From positions 1,116,001 to 1,180,000 of the forward strand of contig OX637297.1 of NCBI GenBank assembly GCA_951799445.1: DNA of 64,000 nt, in the 5' to 3' direction. The notes below the pieces were generated by a model that did not search any database, was not told where the DNA came from, and saw only the letters and a list, made by a program, of their open reading frames with translations. The position numbers were made by a program, and so were the translations under genes. Positions 12,633-25,552 of the stretch are shown here, piece by piece (positions within the stretch are counted from its first letter, which is position 1; each line of letters begins with the position of its first letter). This DNA is from Pseudisothecium myosuroides. Taxonomy: Eukaryota; Streptophyta; Bryopsida; Hypnales; Lembophyllaceae.

Positions 12633-13006
12633 TCAATTGTTCTTTACCCTGCTTCTAGTTACCACCTTCTGTATTGTTTCAACCTGTAAACCAATGATTT
12701 CTAGCTCTACATCTCCTTTTCTACATTCATATCTACAAGAACTTCTGTTCTTTAAAGGAGACCGTTTTGCCAATCTTGTGGCTTTATACACATTACTACT
12801 TTGGTTGGATGCACATGATTTGCTAACCTTCTTTTTCATGCTAGAATCATCTATACATGGATCACAAGACCTCTTCACACTGAAAGAATATCTCGTAGCA
12901 CTTGTACCCTCTGTTGAACTCAATGGACTAGCCTCCGCTAGATTCACTGCAATCACCATACCCTCCATGGCTGTGGATACTGGATCCAGTGGGGTGCAAA
13001 TTTGCG
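12633..13006 (-). pseudogene. Probable last exon of a minus-strand gene
   Basis: After a TTTCTCAG acceptor the minus strand stays open for about 120 codons to TAA. The product is rich in Ser, Lys and Arg (SMKKKVSKSCASNQ, LAKRSPLKNRSSCRYECRKG), as in a nuclear, partly disordered protein tail. It lies downstream of the exon at 13114-13345 and the RING exon at 14830-15469, and is probably spliced to them. I do not recognise a family. Whether the gene as a whole is functional cannot be decided, but exons assigned further upstream carry nonsense codons. Confidence 0.4.
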
Positions 13007-13113
13007 CTGAGAAAGCCAACAAGAGCAATTCAGACACTTGTAGGTACAAACACTATAATTTAAAACATTGCTATCCTCATGCTAGAATCAATTGCCACCA
13101 AACCCAAACTCAC

Positions 13114-13345
13114 CCGCCTCTTCACTAGGGCACAATAGTGCATCAATATCCTTTGGTGCGCACATTGTTGCTAGGTTCGGATTTATTGCATCGTCACTTG
13201 TATCACTTGTTGCTTCTTTTGCTGGGGAGTCTATCTCATCAACACCGTCACCATTAGGACTTGCTTTTGTTTTGGGCTGCAAATTCTCTCCATGTGATGG
13301 TGTGTCATCCTTCAATCTGCTATTTGAAATGCAGGGGACTCCAGG
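13114..13345 (-). pseudogene. Acidic linker exon of the minus-strand RING gene
   Basis: The open segment runs from a GTGCAG acceptor to a strong GTGAGT donor at 13108-13113. It encodes a low-complexity acidic/polar stretch (KASPNGDGVDEIDSPAKEAT, SDTSDDAINPN, CPSEEAG). The good splice signals at both ends, rather than any domain, support it as an exon. It probably joins the RING exon upstream to the terminal exon downstream. Confidence 0.4.
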
Positions 13346-13679
13346 CTGCACTTGATAGATTGATCTAGACGATCCCCTATCAGATTGTTTCCCTTGAGAC
13401 TGTGACCCTACAAACAGAAGACAAAATAATTAGTCAATTGGTAGTTGCCTAAACCAGCAGTATTATATCTCCAAGCGGACCACAAAACCAATAGGACAAT
13501 AGGGGCCCAATTATGCACACCCAAAGTACTTAGGCAGCTCAGGCTTTGCTTTGGCAAATCTGGAGATCATAAATGTGATCCATTGCTATCAAAAGCAACA
13601 TCAAAAATTGCTCTAAGCACGTACACTAATTCAAAACTGCTAATTCCATCACCTCAACTTGTTGTATATCCTTATTAGA

Positions 13680-14420
13680 ATTTGAAGAACACATTCCAGT
13701 ATCCAAAATCAAATGCACGAGTATTCCCAAATCCAAGTATAAATGCATGGGCGTCTAGCACCGAAGCACAGAACAAGTGAGTATCTAGCACCCAACCCTT
13801 GATGCCTGAACCCAATCTAGAACCCAAGCACAGATTAAGTGAGTACCCACTAGCTAAGCAGAAACACATGAATATCCAGCATCCAAGCACAAAGCAAAGC
13901 ACAAACACAAGAATAACCAGCAGCCAAGCACAAACATGTGAGTATCCAGCACCCAAGCACAGATTAAGTGAGTACCCACCAGCCAAGCAGGAAAAAAATG
14001 AATATCCAACATCCAAGCACAAAGCAAAGCACAAAACAAAGCACAAACACAAGAATAACCAACAACCAAGTACAAAACCAAACATAAACATGTGAGTATC
14101 CAGCACCCAAGCACAAATGCAAGAGTATCCAATACCAAAGCACAAATGCAAGAGTATTCCAGCACCCATGCAGAAATAAGTGAGTATTCCAGTACCCAAG
14201 TACACTTACAACCACATTCCAGCATTTGTTGCAAAAGCTCAATCATGAGTATTCTAGCAGCCAAGTACACTCGTAACCATGCTCCAGCATCCAAGCAGGA
14301 ATTGATCAGTACTCCAACAAGCCAAGTACACTCGCAACCACATTCCAGCATCCAAGGACAAAAGAAACCATACTCTAAATACAAAAGCATAAAACCAATC
14401 ATACTCCATCACTAAAGCAC
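13680..14420. repeat. Intronic minisatellite, 25-30-bp units (CCAGCACCCAAGCACA)
   Basis: Variants of GTGAGTATCCAGCACCCAAG with CACAAA run for about 740 bp, with higher-order duplication: two blocks carry the same TTAAGTGAGTACCCAC motif about 120 bp apart. It lies between the RING exon and the next exon, so it would be intronic. Long open frames on both strands here are translations of the repeat. Confidence 0.9.
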
Positions 14421-14829
14421 AAAAGCAATGTCATTTACGCTTGTAAGCAGGATACGCTAGCAACCAAGCACGGAAGTAGATTCATTGGAAGCAACAAAGC
14501 ATGCTTGACAGAAGGAACTTTACACCCATTCAAGTGCATTGTATCAACATGTCCTTACCTCAAAATATCTCAAAAGCACTTCACCAGGCACATGGTTCAG
14601 CAGTACTACCAAAGTAATAACAGTGTCGTGACTAAAGCACAAACATAATCTAAAAGCACTTAAAAAAATCCAAAACCAACTCAAGGATTGCCATACTTCC
14701 AAAGTAATTAATCAATCAAATCGTAAGCACTGCCCACAATAAAATTGTATATGCTACCAAATCTAGGAACTAGCCAACAATTCCAAAGCACCAAATTAGT
14801 TTAGCATACAAGTTCAGGGATTCACTCAC

Positions 14830-15469
14830 ATTCAGGGATTGGAATACCAAAATTTTCCTTCAAAGTGTCACTCAACTCCTCCATGGACCTTGCCAACGAT
14901 GATTTAGCAACAACATCTTGCACATCTAATTCCTGTGAGCGAAAACCAAATGACCTACACCATGCAGGATGAAAAGTCTTCTTGCAAATCACACAGGTAT
15001 TTTGAATCTCTGCAACCTTGGCAATGCAAAATGGATGATACAAATGCCTGCAGCTTGCCATAACAACATCAAATGATGTGTACCATTGGTTACAAAATGA
15101 ACAAGCTTCCAATTCAAACACAATTCCAAGCTCATCCGGCAAATGAGGATGTAGGCAAGGTTTTGGCCAGCAAGCCACTCCTCCTTGCTGCATCATTTGG
15201 ATCTGGTTTGCAATTGCATCCTTGTATCGTCGCACCTCTTCTAACTCTCTCTTCACCACTGCAATGTCAGCCTCAGACTTCCACATGTCTAGACCAGCAT
15301 CAGTATAATGTTCTCTAGCTTTCTTGGCTCTTCTTTGACAGTCTTCTAAACTGAAGTTAGCAAACTCCAGCTTCTTAGATTGCACTTCTCGCTCTAACCT
15401 CAACTTCTCTAACTTCTCTAATTCAACAATAAATTGATCATTGCCTTCATCGAGGTTGTCTCTAAATTG
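14830..15469 (-). pseudogene. Coiled-coil plus RING-finger exon (TE-associated)
   Basis: The exon is bounded by a TGACAAGTGCAG acceptor and a GTGAGT donor and is fully open for 213 codons. The first about 95 residues are a charged helical coiled coil (LEKLEKLRLEREVQSKKLE). After WPKP, a complete RING-type zinc site follows: CSFC, then CRHLYHPFC, then CVIC near residues 120-165. RING proteins of this kind usually act as E3 ubiquitin ligases. A second RING protein with the same WPKP spacing is encoded at 34271-36766, next to a CACTA transposase, which suggests that both are transposon-associated. This exon itself shows no stop or frameshift. Its relation to exons further upstream is inferred from strand and order only. 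Confidence 0.65.
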
Positions 15470-18400
15470 CTGCACTTGTCAGGAGAGAAAGTAAAAATGT
15501 TCAAACTCAGAAGACATCACACAGCTAGTGAATGGTGAATATGTTGAGATCAAAGGAATCGAACGCAACCCTACGTTACGAAGAATACCCCAAACTCCTA
15601 GGTGCACAAGAGAGCAGTTTTAGAACTCAAGATCCAGAAGTCCCAAATTACTTAACGATATGGTTCCACTTCCATTGCATTCATAATAACAACAAAGATA
15701 GAATGAGTAGTATGATCTTTAATTTAGCCTGCCAAATCATTCTGTAAGCCAGCCTGTGCATCCTAAATCTTAAAACCTAATCCCTACTAGAGCAGTATAA
15801 GCAAGAAGTGTGCACCCTAAACCCTAAACCCATCTAGATCACTGAAAGATTGTCTACTACAAACTCAAAACCCTAATCCCAACCACATCAAACTGATCAA
15901 AGAACCCATGCAGCACCACAGATTGTCACCCTAAGACCAAAGATACATAGAAATTCAGTACTAACAAAGCTGTGTCCGAAACAACAGATTTTCAACTCGA
16001 CTCTGTTGATACCACCCGTTGTTTTGGACGAGTAGTTTTGGCTACTATCCAATTGCAAAACGTTGTTCCGGTCAGTTGATCTGGTCACTCTCCAGGACTC
16101 AGTACATGTTCTGAGGGCATGCCACCTCATTGATGGAGCAATGTCCTCCCTTTACACATGTCACCTTGTGTCGATTGATGACTTCAATCTCTAGTGCTGT
16201 CATTGGTTAGTGTATTATCTGTTTATTCTTTTTTCATTTTTACAATCTTCATTTCCTAGGATATAATAGGCAAGTGCATTTATTTCTGGGTCCACTTGTT
16301 GAGGCAATTACTATTTGTATTCCGTGTATAAGGACGAATAAATAAGAAATGAAATACAGGTATTATATTGACTGTGCGACACATGTACTGCTTCAATACA
16401 TCAACTAAAATTTATTTTATTCCACATGTGAAAATACTAATAACAAATCAACCAAAACTTGTCGGTCGCTTGCTACCCTATACATCTGAATTCTTTCCTA
16501 GTACACCCAAATTCTTTCCTGAGTACCGATGAAGACATCAAAGACATCTTCTTTGTTTCCATCAGTTTTCAAAGGTAACATCTGAATTGAAAACTTCCCT
16601 ACTATACTTCACAGGAACTCAAAATACCTGAATTCCTTGCTCCACTACTTTAGTAACGATGTGTTTGCCACTATGCCTCTGCAACTTGCACTCACTCCTC
16701 TCCGACTGAATTCCAACAACGTGCTCACTTCATTTCTTACTTTCTCCATCCAAATTCTCCTCCCCTAATCCACCCAATCAATACACTACTTCCAGTACAC
16801 ACGTCAAGATGAGCAGCCACTGATGTATGTCTACAATCCTTCCCAACGGCCTGCAATTTCAATTACATTAACACTTGTCAAACTAATATGTAATATAGGA
16901 CTTTCCATTTCCCCTCCCACCCCTCCTTGAAAATGGCAACACACATGCGCGCCTTCTTTCTAAAGAAGGGCAACCTGTAGCTCAATAAAGAGTCCCATAC
17001 CTTCAACTTCATAAACTGCACTCACGGTCCAAGTCATTTGAGGTGTCGTCAACAACAACTTCATCAGGAGTGATAGTGCCTTCAAGATGGCAGCTTCCTC
17101 AACCGGAGAAAAGAACATGCTCCTACGAACCTGCCACACAAAACAAAATCACTGGTAATCTCTTCTCCACACTTTCGTAAAGTACACAACCATTTCCTGC
17201 ACTGTCACTACCAGCACCTGTACTAGCGCAAACTTCTAGGCAGATGCTACCAAATGGCAAAGGCAGTTCCAAGGCGAACAATGCACAGAGCTTCAACATA
17301 GGGGTTTTTTTAGATACATTTCACAACATGCTCTTCCCTTTGTGCTGTTACATTACATTTCCTTCTTTGTAGCTCTCCACTTCATATTGTTAGATTGCTC
17401 TAGTTTCAAAAAAAAACTCTCCTTCCGGCTTTTGTTCCCTTCAAATCATATGATGATGTGCACCGCCTACAAAGACGTTGTAAAATCAGGCCTTGACTGC
17501 ACACCTTCCTCTACAGCAATCGTCCTGCAGCCCCCGGCATTGCATACATCAGACAAAGCAATTTTGAGACTTGGCCTTCACCAACTTGCTTCTCTTCTTT
17601 CTAGGACTACTTAACGTTTATCAAACACCATCGTTGAAAAACTTACTTCTGTATAAGTTTATCTCAGTGTCACATGAATCCAATGCATACATTGCCATAT
17701 GGAAGCTCTTCATTTTTTCGGTTCATCACTCACCTTCGTCATCCTCTAACGTCACTCATCTTGCTCACAATTTCATTGTTTCCCTCAACAAATATGGAAG
17801 CCAAAAAATATTTCCAAGTGCTATTCACGAATTCCACACTGCTGTAATGCTCCAGCCCCTAGCACTACAAGCTCACAATGCACCTTCTCTTACCATTTAA
17901 TTAAGCATGGCAGTATTAGGAGCTCCAAAGCAGCATTAGTACTCCCATTTTTATGACCTGAAACTCATACCTGTTTCAGAACTGAAACGAGACCAGCACA
18001 TCCAAAAACCAGTCATGTACAAATTAATGCAACAATCTGCACATCTTAAGAATCACTCTCCAATTGGAAGCCCTGCACAACAAAGAAAATTTCAAACCTC
18101 CAACCTCTATACATGACATTCACGCTGCTCTTCATGTGATGAACGCTACCATACTTGAAATGAACTTACCACTTCCTATAAGCTTGGCATCTTCCAGGAC
18201 CTCCACGTTCATTTAGGTCAAGCTGAAAAAATTGCATGTACCAATAGGACTTTCTGCGTTTCAAAAACTCCTCGTCATCCTATGATAGAATCTGCGTTTC
18301 AGAAAATTTGGTAGTAAGCACTCATCATCTAACAGTGCTAATTCAAAGCAAGCACTACTGCCACTTACCACTTTCAAAAAGGAACTTATAAATGACGAAA

Positions 18401-18816
18401 AAATTATCATTCTTACCGTAGACGATGACAGAGAGTACGGAACAATACTTGCAGAAATGCATACCTTTCTCCATGGTCTTCTTGCCGTTCGTCATGGTAT
18501 CTAGGCATCGACATGCAAGTATTGAATTTCATTTACAATCATCAACCTTGGTTCACAATAAAAGCTAAATACACTAAAACAATTCCATACAAAATTCTCA
18601 TTACAACATAAGTACTCATATGGTCACAACGCAATAGTTGCGCTACCTTTAACTTCCAGAGAATTACAGGGACTATGAGCCCTCACTCCTTCTTAAGCAA
18701 TTAAAATCCCATGTTACAAACGTAAAATCAAATAATCCTCACGACCTAAATGGACTTCCCACTTCCGACTTCCCACTTAGGGTTCACAAAAAACGGACAA
18801 CACGTACCTCACTCAC
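15470..18816. other. Intron or spacer, no gene supported
   Basis: Only short, overlapping frames are present. A CACCCTAAACCCTAAACCC motif at about 15817-15835 is telomere-like but has only two units. If the minus-strand exons belong to one gene, this would be intronic. Confidence 0.4.
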
Positions 18817-19047
18817 AACTCGTTCGACGACAGTGTATAGCTGGTGGCACATACAGTTTGCCGATCCTTGAACATGTGCTACAAGTCTTCTGTTCGGCTT
18901 CAACAACAAGAGCCTGAAACCTCTTCAAGCTTCTAAACCTTCTTTTCGCCCCAATCTTCGTTCCACTCCTGTTTGAAAAGACTCCTCCACCTCTAGCACT
19001 TGATCCAAGGACAATCCTTGCTTCCTTAACCATGGATGACCCTGCAC
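18817..19047 (-). pseudogene. Candidate basic exon on minus strand
   Basis: About 75 open codons lie between a CAG acceptor (at 19042-19050) and a GTGAGT donor at 18811-18816. The product is strongly basic (GTKIGAKRRFRSLKRFQALV) and includes CSTC. No family is recognised. It lies in line with the other minus-strand exons and may belong to the same gene. Confidence 0.35.
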
Positions 19048-21705
19048 CTGACAAGACAAGAATGCTGCGTACAACATATGGTTCACACTTAGTTTGACTA
19101 TATTGATACTTCATCACAGTCTAATTCCTTTCCACCTTACGGCAACGAATACTACTTTCTACACGCTTCACATAGTGCTCTCTTCTTTCAAACGACCCCG
19201 CATTGTTTACAATATCCCACACAGGGAACCTACCTTTGCCTCTGTCCCTCTTCAGATCTCCAATCGTTTCTCCAAGTCACATGGCAACCTACTCATACAT
19301 GCCTCCGCCTCCATTGACAAGTTTGCTTCCTCTGCAAACTTCGAGTTCTTTCTCCACTTCACAAGGTACAACCCCACACATCAACTACTTTCACAAAGGA
19401 ATTGTGATTTAAAGAAGTCTACCATAGCAAACGCTAGCTCAACAGCTCGGGCAGATTTCAAGGAAACGACACGAACATGCAAAGACGCACTTCTCTGGTT
19501 ACTTAGGAAATGAACTAAAAACAACAACTTCATGAACCACATGCAATGCATACAAGCAAATGACCAAAAATTAATGCAATCACCTACACACCTTCCAACA
19601 TGTTCTCCTGGAACCATGACCGGAAGCACCAGGGTATATATCAACCATGTCAACCAAGATTTCTCCATATTAGCAAAGGAAAGAGACAGCTTCTCCGCCA
19701 TTCCTAACAAAACCTAACTTCACTCCTACAAACTGTTTGTCAATCCTACTGCATCTGAACACTTGAATAACTACTTTCTTGGCTGACAGATATCCATCAT
19801 TCGTCTGCCAAACCCCTCATATCTACCACAATAGGTTTCCACAATGAATGGGACATCCAAGTACAATCACTTCTACAACAATATAATGGACAAGATGATT
19901 CAACATGACGTCCACAAATTTGATACAAACCAATTGCACTCCATACCAAAACCTTCCTTCCAAATTAATTGGGCAGCAAACTCTTGAAGTGCAAAACTCA
20001 CTTCCTTCATTTAATTTTGTTCCTCCTCTGTTTGGACAACTTCCTCTTTCATTTAAGAAAAGCATGCAATAGAAGGGAGGAGGAACACATACATTTGAAA
20101 TAACATTTCATGCTCTGCCTCAGTCAAATGCGTTACCCACTTGGAACCAATCAATGACCACCCTTCCAAAACATGTTTTCCACAAAAAAGCCGCTCCGCT
20201 GATGACTGACCACCTTCAAAAATTGCTGACAATGAAACCAATAATTTCATAAACACACGGGAAAGAAAATGGTATGAGTTCCATTTCTATCCCTTGCTAA
20301 GACAACTCTCACTTCTCATTTGCACTTCATTCAGAAAAGACATGAACTTCGGTTTCCACAGCCAGTTCTCTCCTCCACAGCCGTTTCCAAGTCTTCCAAT
20401 GATCATCATGAAACCCTCTTCGTCTATTGCATGTGTGCTATAACAATAGTTTCCGATACCTTCATGTCAGATTTCACATCCTCTGCATTCACTAATCATT
20501 TCATGAAACTATTAAGCACTTGATGTTATGGAAATTGGGGACATAGAACACATTTCAAGTTTATAATATTAATTGCAATATGTCCGCATCCACACAGCCT
20601 CTACGATAGAAGACACCAAACAAAACAACACTCCACCGCATTCGCACTTCATTTTGTTATCCAGGTCTCCGAAACAATGGAGCTCCCCAAATGGATAATA
20701 ACTTGTGCCCGTTATTTCTACAAACACGACTACTATCACATTTCTCAAACAAATTGAAAAATGTGCCCACGGCTAAACGGACGTCTGTCCTTGTCTTCAA
20801 ACCAGTCCTCAAATTCCCACATAATTCTCTCCAACGAAACTTCTGTCAACAGTTGCTGTCCCCTGAATTCTTTGTCCCACGACTTCTCGCCTGCCCCGCT
20901 CCTTGTATTCTCGGCATTGAAAGCCTGAAACTGACAACATCGTTAGTCACAGACAAACAAAAAAATAACATCAATTAAGTTGCCAATGCCAGCCAAAACA
21001 GGTATCCACTCCAAATGATTTCTTAAACTTGCACAACTTAGTCACTTACATAAAAATCAGCTTCATTACAAACTCACATGCTTACCTGGAATCCTTGCCA
21101 CGTGATTTACTGCAAAGACTTGGAAGTGTGACATCCCATGCGACCCTCCGTTGTCGACACACTACCGTCATTAGCCTGATAACGTTTCAATTCGGCTTCC
21201 AGTTTCATAATATACTCATCTTTTGCTAATACATCTGTCTTGGCCGGACACTCGTTGTTGTTTGCATTTGAAGTCTACGGTGTATCCTTGTCGGCTTCTT
21301 CTAGAGCATCCTCTCTTCCTGTTTCTGTGCTCTATGGCATTAGACAAAAACAGCAGAAAATAAATGCAAGACGGCTCAACCTCCATGCATGTCCACATGA
21401 GTAAGACGCTATACAGTCAGCAAAAGGCAAATCTAGTAATTAAGGAATAATCCTTTGTCATCTTAAATTTACCCTCTAACAAAAATCATGCTCTGTTGCT
21501 CTTGCTACTGCATCCACTTGACTTTCCAAACGGACAAAATGACTTCTCAGCTATACTACGATATTTCTCTAACATGGAAGCTAAGTCGCAACAAAAAGTA
21601 AAGTCTACGTCTGAAATTACTTTATGAATAGCGCCTTCACATCCGCATTCCATCTATTCAACACTCGGATGAGGAAACATAGACAGTCTACTTACCTGAC
21701 TTTTT
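19048..21705. other. No gene supported
   Basis: The plus strand is pyrimidine-biased and contains many short spurious frames. No motif, repeat or splice-bounded frame could be supported. Confidence 0.4.
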
Positions 21706-22485
21706 TGCACTTCACCGTACTGAGCATGAATTGAAAGTTGACCTTCAATTTCATCATGCACGGGAGAGCGCATGCTATCCTCCAACATTAACTCCTGTGC
21801 ATACTTCTTCTCTGATTTTTCAGGAAATATTGGTACTTTTCATTTTCGTCCACGGAATCCTTTGTCCCAGTGCATTCATTTTGCACTTCCTCGGGATCTG
21901 GTGATCTCCGCAATACCATACATAAATTCTCCCTGACACCTTCTTCTCCTATTGGTCTAGTTTGTCTAATAGTCTTCCGGCAAGCATTGGCATGCTGACC
22001 TTGCTCAGACTTCTCTTGCTATTGCGTACTGTTTGCCAACTTCTCTAGCTGTTTCTACAATTGCTTGTCAAAATGCTCAGGTCGCTTTCCGCCACTTCGG
22101 ATGATTGAAAACAGCTCTCCTTGTCTCTTTGTCACCGCCTTCTCCATTAGGCCTCTCAGAAAAGTATCATCCACCTTTCCAAAGTACTCAAAATTGTCTT
22201 CCAGTCGGTCCTTGAAAGTCTGAACGTCTTCAAATGTCTGCTTTTTGATGTGAGTGCAACAAGGATCAAGACCTGTAGCCAACTTGTTTATTGCCGCTAC
22301 CCATGCAGTCCTCCCCGGGCCATATGGTTTTCCTTGTTTGTCCACTGTCAAGTAGAACGCCTTCTTCCCATCTTTCTCACGTTTCGTCTTTGTTGACTCC
22401 TTGGATCGCTGTCGATGCCTTCGTTGACTCCTATCAAGAGGGGTCAAAGTTTCAACAATGTCTCCGTCCTTTACAGATGCGGATG
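21706..22485 (-). pseudogene. Transposase-associated exon, plant Transposase_24-like
   Basis: Minus-strand coding runs from an AACAG acceptor to a GTAAGT donor. It contains GPGRTAWVAAINKLATGLDP, CTHIKKQTFEDVQTFK, DNFEYFGKVDD and KSEQGQHANACRKT, and ends IPVFPEKSEKKY-like. The order (W-rich start, FEY, then KSEQ..N and TGR-like blocks) resembles the gag-like/Transposase_24 proteins that accompany plant CACTA elements; that assignment is from memory of the family pattern. Two in-frame TAG codons (22055-22057 and 22019-22021) fit TGG or CAG ancestors, and a one-base frameshift lies near 21850. The gene is therefore dead. Confidence 0.5.
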
Positions 22486-24752
22486 CTGTTCATCGTATCA
22501 CTTTGGCACCTCTGAAATTTACAGACCTCCTCGAGGGGGACCTCGATGACATTGGTGTACAGCTCCTACAGAAGCAGTGATCGCTTTCTGGTGTACTTGA
22601 CCTCCTTTGCCTGCAATCTTGCTCCGAAGAATACCACTCGAGTACCGGACAAGGTGCCTACATCCCCTTGGTGATGACGTCCTTGCATTTCCGCAAGAGT
22701 TCTCTACAGGAATGGTGTTCACAAATAATACGAACAATGACTCCCAGTCATAAGGTTTTCTGTAAATGCTTTATACAAACACGCTTTTTCCCAAGGACAT
22801 TTTAGAATTCCATCTCACAACTTTTGAAACACCAGTTTCTGTATGGGATGCATGCGTCACCTCCAGAGAGAGTGATGGCCACCATCTAACATCCCTCAAA
22901 ATGAAAAAAACAATTTACCACAAAATATATTCAATCCAATTTCCACTATGACGTCTGTAACCAGCTGGACTTCCTTTGTAATACTCTTCAAATTCATTCT
23001 CACTCCTACGTCGTTGAGATTCTCTGGGAAGCACGGGGCTCCTAGATTGACTCCGTTGAGGACTGCCACTCCCTGCCACATGGCTGTGGCTCCACTTAAT
23101 CTGACGTGGGCTCCTAGAAACACAAAAATGGGGTCAATCTGATCGATGTCTTGCACTTGAAGAGTTGCTACGGTGTCTGCTTCTTCCTCTGTAAGACTGC
23201 ACAATTGGAAATGGAAAAACACGTCAGCATGGGGCGCTAGATAGATTCAAGCAAATCTTCCTCTATTTAATTGCCGTTGATTCCCGTTGTAAAATGCGCC
23301 CAACTCAGTTATATGTATGCCTTTGACATTCAATTTGGTATTATAATGACTGCGCAAATGACGAATAACAAAGAATATGACACATACTGAACTCATAATC
23401 ATACACAACATTACCCTCTTTACCCTATCATTGTGACTGAAACAAAGAACCTGTACACTTCCACGTAGAGAGAAATTGCAAGTGTCATGCCCAGTCCAAC
23501 AGTTACTGACACTTGCAAAAGAATAAGAACAAATTACACAAACTTTTGTCAAGGAGTATGGACTTTTGTCAACGCCTGCAACAACATGAATAGTTCATCA
23601 CAGTTTGCAGTACCTAGAGTGCGTAAGAAAACTTCACGTGGTCCTAGAACTTTCCTAGATAATTTCAAAACTACTGTCTTGGATCTGAAAATCTGACACG
23701 AAGAGGTAATCATGATCTCATACTTCTGCTTGTTCCTCGTACCTACATCCCCCTACAGTAACACCCGTAATTGTTCAATAACACCAATGAATACGATTGG
23801 ATAAATTGTTTCTCACGTGGTGCCATAGTTCATGTGAAATCCTTTCATCCGGTTAGCTGGAAAAAAAATTGACGACTACATGCACTTCTCCACCTTCTCA
23901 AATAATTAAACAAACAATTCACAACTATTCCCGTCCAATAAACTTTTTCCAATACACAAAACAGTTGCCTGCACTCGTTGGATTTGACTCATCGGTTTTC
24001 ATTGGCGGGGTGAAGCAGAGGATGAGGCAATGTAACTCACAGAAGAAGAACTCCTATGCTTCCAATACTTCTTCCTTAATTTCTGACAAGACAGTTTTCG
24101 AACTTACTCGAATGAACTTCAAGATGCGGTACTGAATTTTGGCAAAAAAATTTCAATCTTGTGAATATAAATTCAATTGATGTGGTCATTCTATGTCAAG
24201 CATTTAGTAAGTCACTGTGAACTGCCTTTGTGAAAACCAATTTTCTTCAATTGGAGTCCTACTCTCCCGACAAACCCTTATGTCACATTGTCAGCGACAG
24301 ATTAAGGAGACAGAAGTTCACAACACTAAGGACATCGTTGCCTTTTAAAAAGAAAAGGGTGAACAGGATCTCCACTTTCTGCAAATATAAAGCAAGAACA
24401 AAGCACAAACACTTCACAGTCCCATTGTGGCCTTCACATGCACGTGTCAAAATCACTATAGAGTCATGAAGCGGACCTTACAACTCCCACAAGTTCAAGG
24501 CACTCGAAGAAACCTAATCCTGTTCACACCAAAAACGACGGAGTAATAGAATCAAAACAACTTACATCGCTGAAGTATTTTTGATTTAGAGATCTGTAGC
24601 GTTCTCAGGTACTAAACACCTTGTTCTCATTTTCCGCCGCCAAGTCCATCTCATTGCCACTTTGAACCTCGACTTCTTCCCGGCTTACGGTTTTTGGTTT
24701 ACTCTTCCGAGGTACTACTTCCTCCGGGCAATCATATTGCATGGGTTCTTAC
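22486..24752. other. No gene supported
   Basis: Frames on both strands are short, with poor splice context. If the minus-strand exons form one gene, this would be introns. Confidence 0.35.
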
Positions 24753-24840
24753 CCTGGACGCCGGGAAAATGGAAGTGCACGGTTGTCTACAGGGTTCTTT
24801 GCTGCATGGTCACTGGGGTTGTCAAATTCTTTGTTGGCCT
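24753..24840 (-). pseudogene. Candidate small exon on minus strand
   Basis: A TCTAGCAG acceptor and GTAAGA donor bound 88 bp reading ANKEFDNPSDHAAKNPVDNR. Directly downstream, another frame stays open and is acidic/polar (RKSKPKTVSREEVEVQSGNE), so either a frameshift or mis-assigned splicing is present. The call is weak. Confidence 0.3.
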
Positions 24841-25059
24841 CTGCTAGAATTACGTTGAAACAATTCATGCATGAGTACAAAAAAATGAATCAAATTCTAC
24901 AAACACTGCAATTGCACAATCGACAACAGAGTTCAAAGAAGAGGACAAGAGTAGAAGAACTTTCACCACGGAGATAGTAGGAAACTCCCAAATTCTAATG
25001 CACAAAGCGACACTCTTCATCCTTCAAACTATATTATCCAAACATTTCAGTAGACTAAC

Positions 25060-25552
25060 TTGTCTTTGATGGATTTTGAACGCTTTTCGGAGAAGAGGGA
25101 CCGACCTGATCAAGCAATGACTTTCCTACATTGGTGTCAAGTTCTTCGTCAATGTAGTTTGTCCTCCCACTAGCGCTACCACTTATGTCCGCTGGATTTG
25201 CAAAAACGGTTTTCACTGACCTGTCACAAGCAGCAGCATCCTCCTCCCTCTTTCGATGCATCTTCTCTACATCAGGTACTGCTGCCTCTGGGATACTCAA
25301 GAAAATGTCCACTGCAGAGGCAGACATTGCTTTGCTTGTCTTTGACCGCTTCCCTCCGTGAACCACTTTCGGCTCTGCCTCGCGACATCGGCGACTCCTA
25401 TTACCGTGATCATCCGTCCCATTTCCCGGGCCACAATTCTCAACTACTGTCGTAGTGGTCACTGTTTTACTCTGCCTTCCGATTTTGGCACTCGTTTTTT
25501 TTTTGGAGAACCATGGCTGCGGTTGATTGCTTGATTTCAGACGAGTCGCCAT
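25060..25552 (-). pseudogene. Probable first exon of the minus-strand gene
   Basis: The ATG at 25550-25552 has a good context (GGAGATGGC) and opens 164 codons that end at a GTTAGT donor (25054-25059). The product is disordered and basic at first (WFSKKKTSAKIGRQSK, KRSKTSK), suggesting nuclear localisation, then acidic (NYIDEELDTNVGKSLLDQ). It faces away from the CACTA gene at 31 kb, so the two would be divergently transcribed. No domain is recognised. I infer that the downstream minus-strand exons (24.8, 22.4, 19.0 and 15.4 kb) could follow it. Confidence 0.4.

Noticed and set aside
12568..13128. 186-codon plus-strand frame
   Set aside because: It lies opposite splice-bounded minus-strand exons with a more protein-like composition; treated as a shadow.
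13675..14415. Long frames on both strands (Cys/Leu-rich on minus, Gln/Lys-rich on plus)
   Set aside because: All arise from the CCAGCACCCAAGCACA minisatellite.
15817..15835. CCCTAAACCCTAAACCC
   Set aside because: Only two units; this length is common by chance and in plant promoters as a telo-box.
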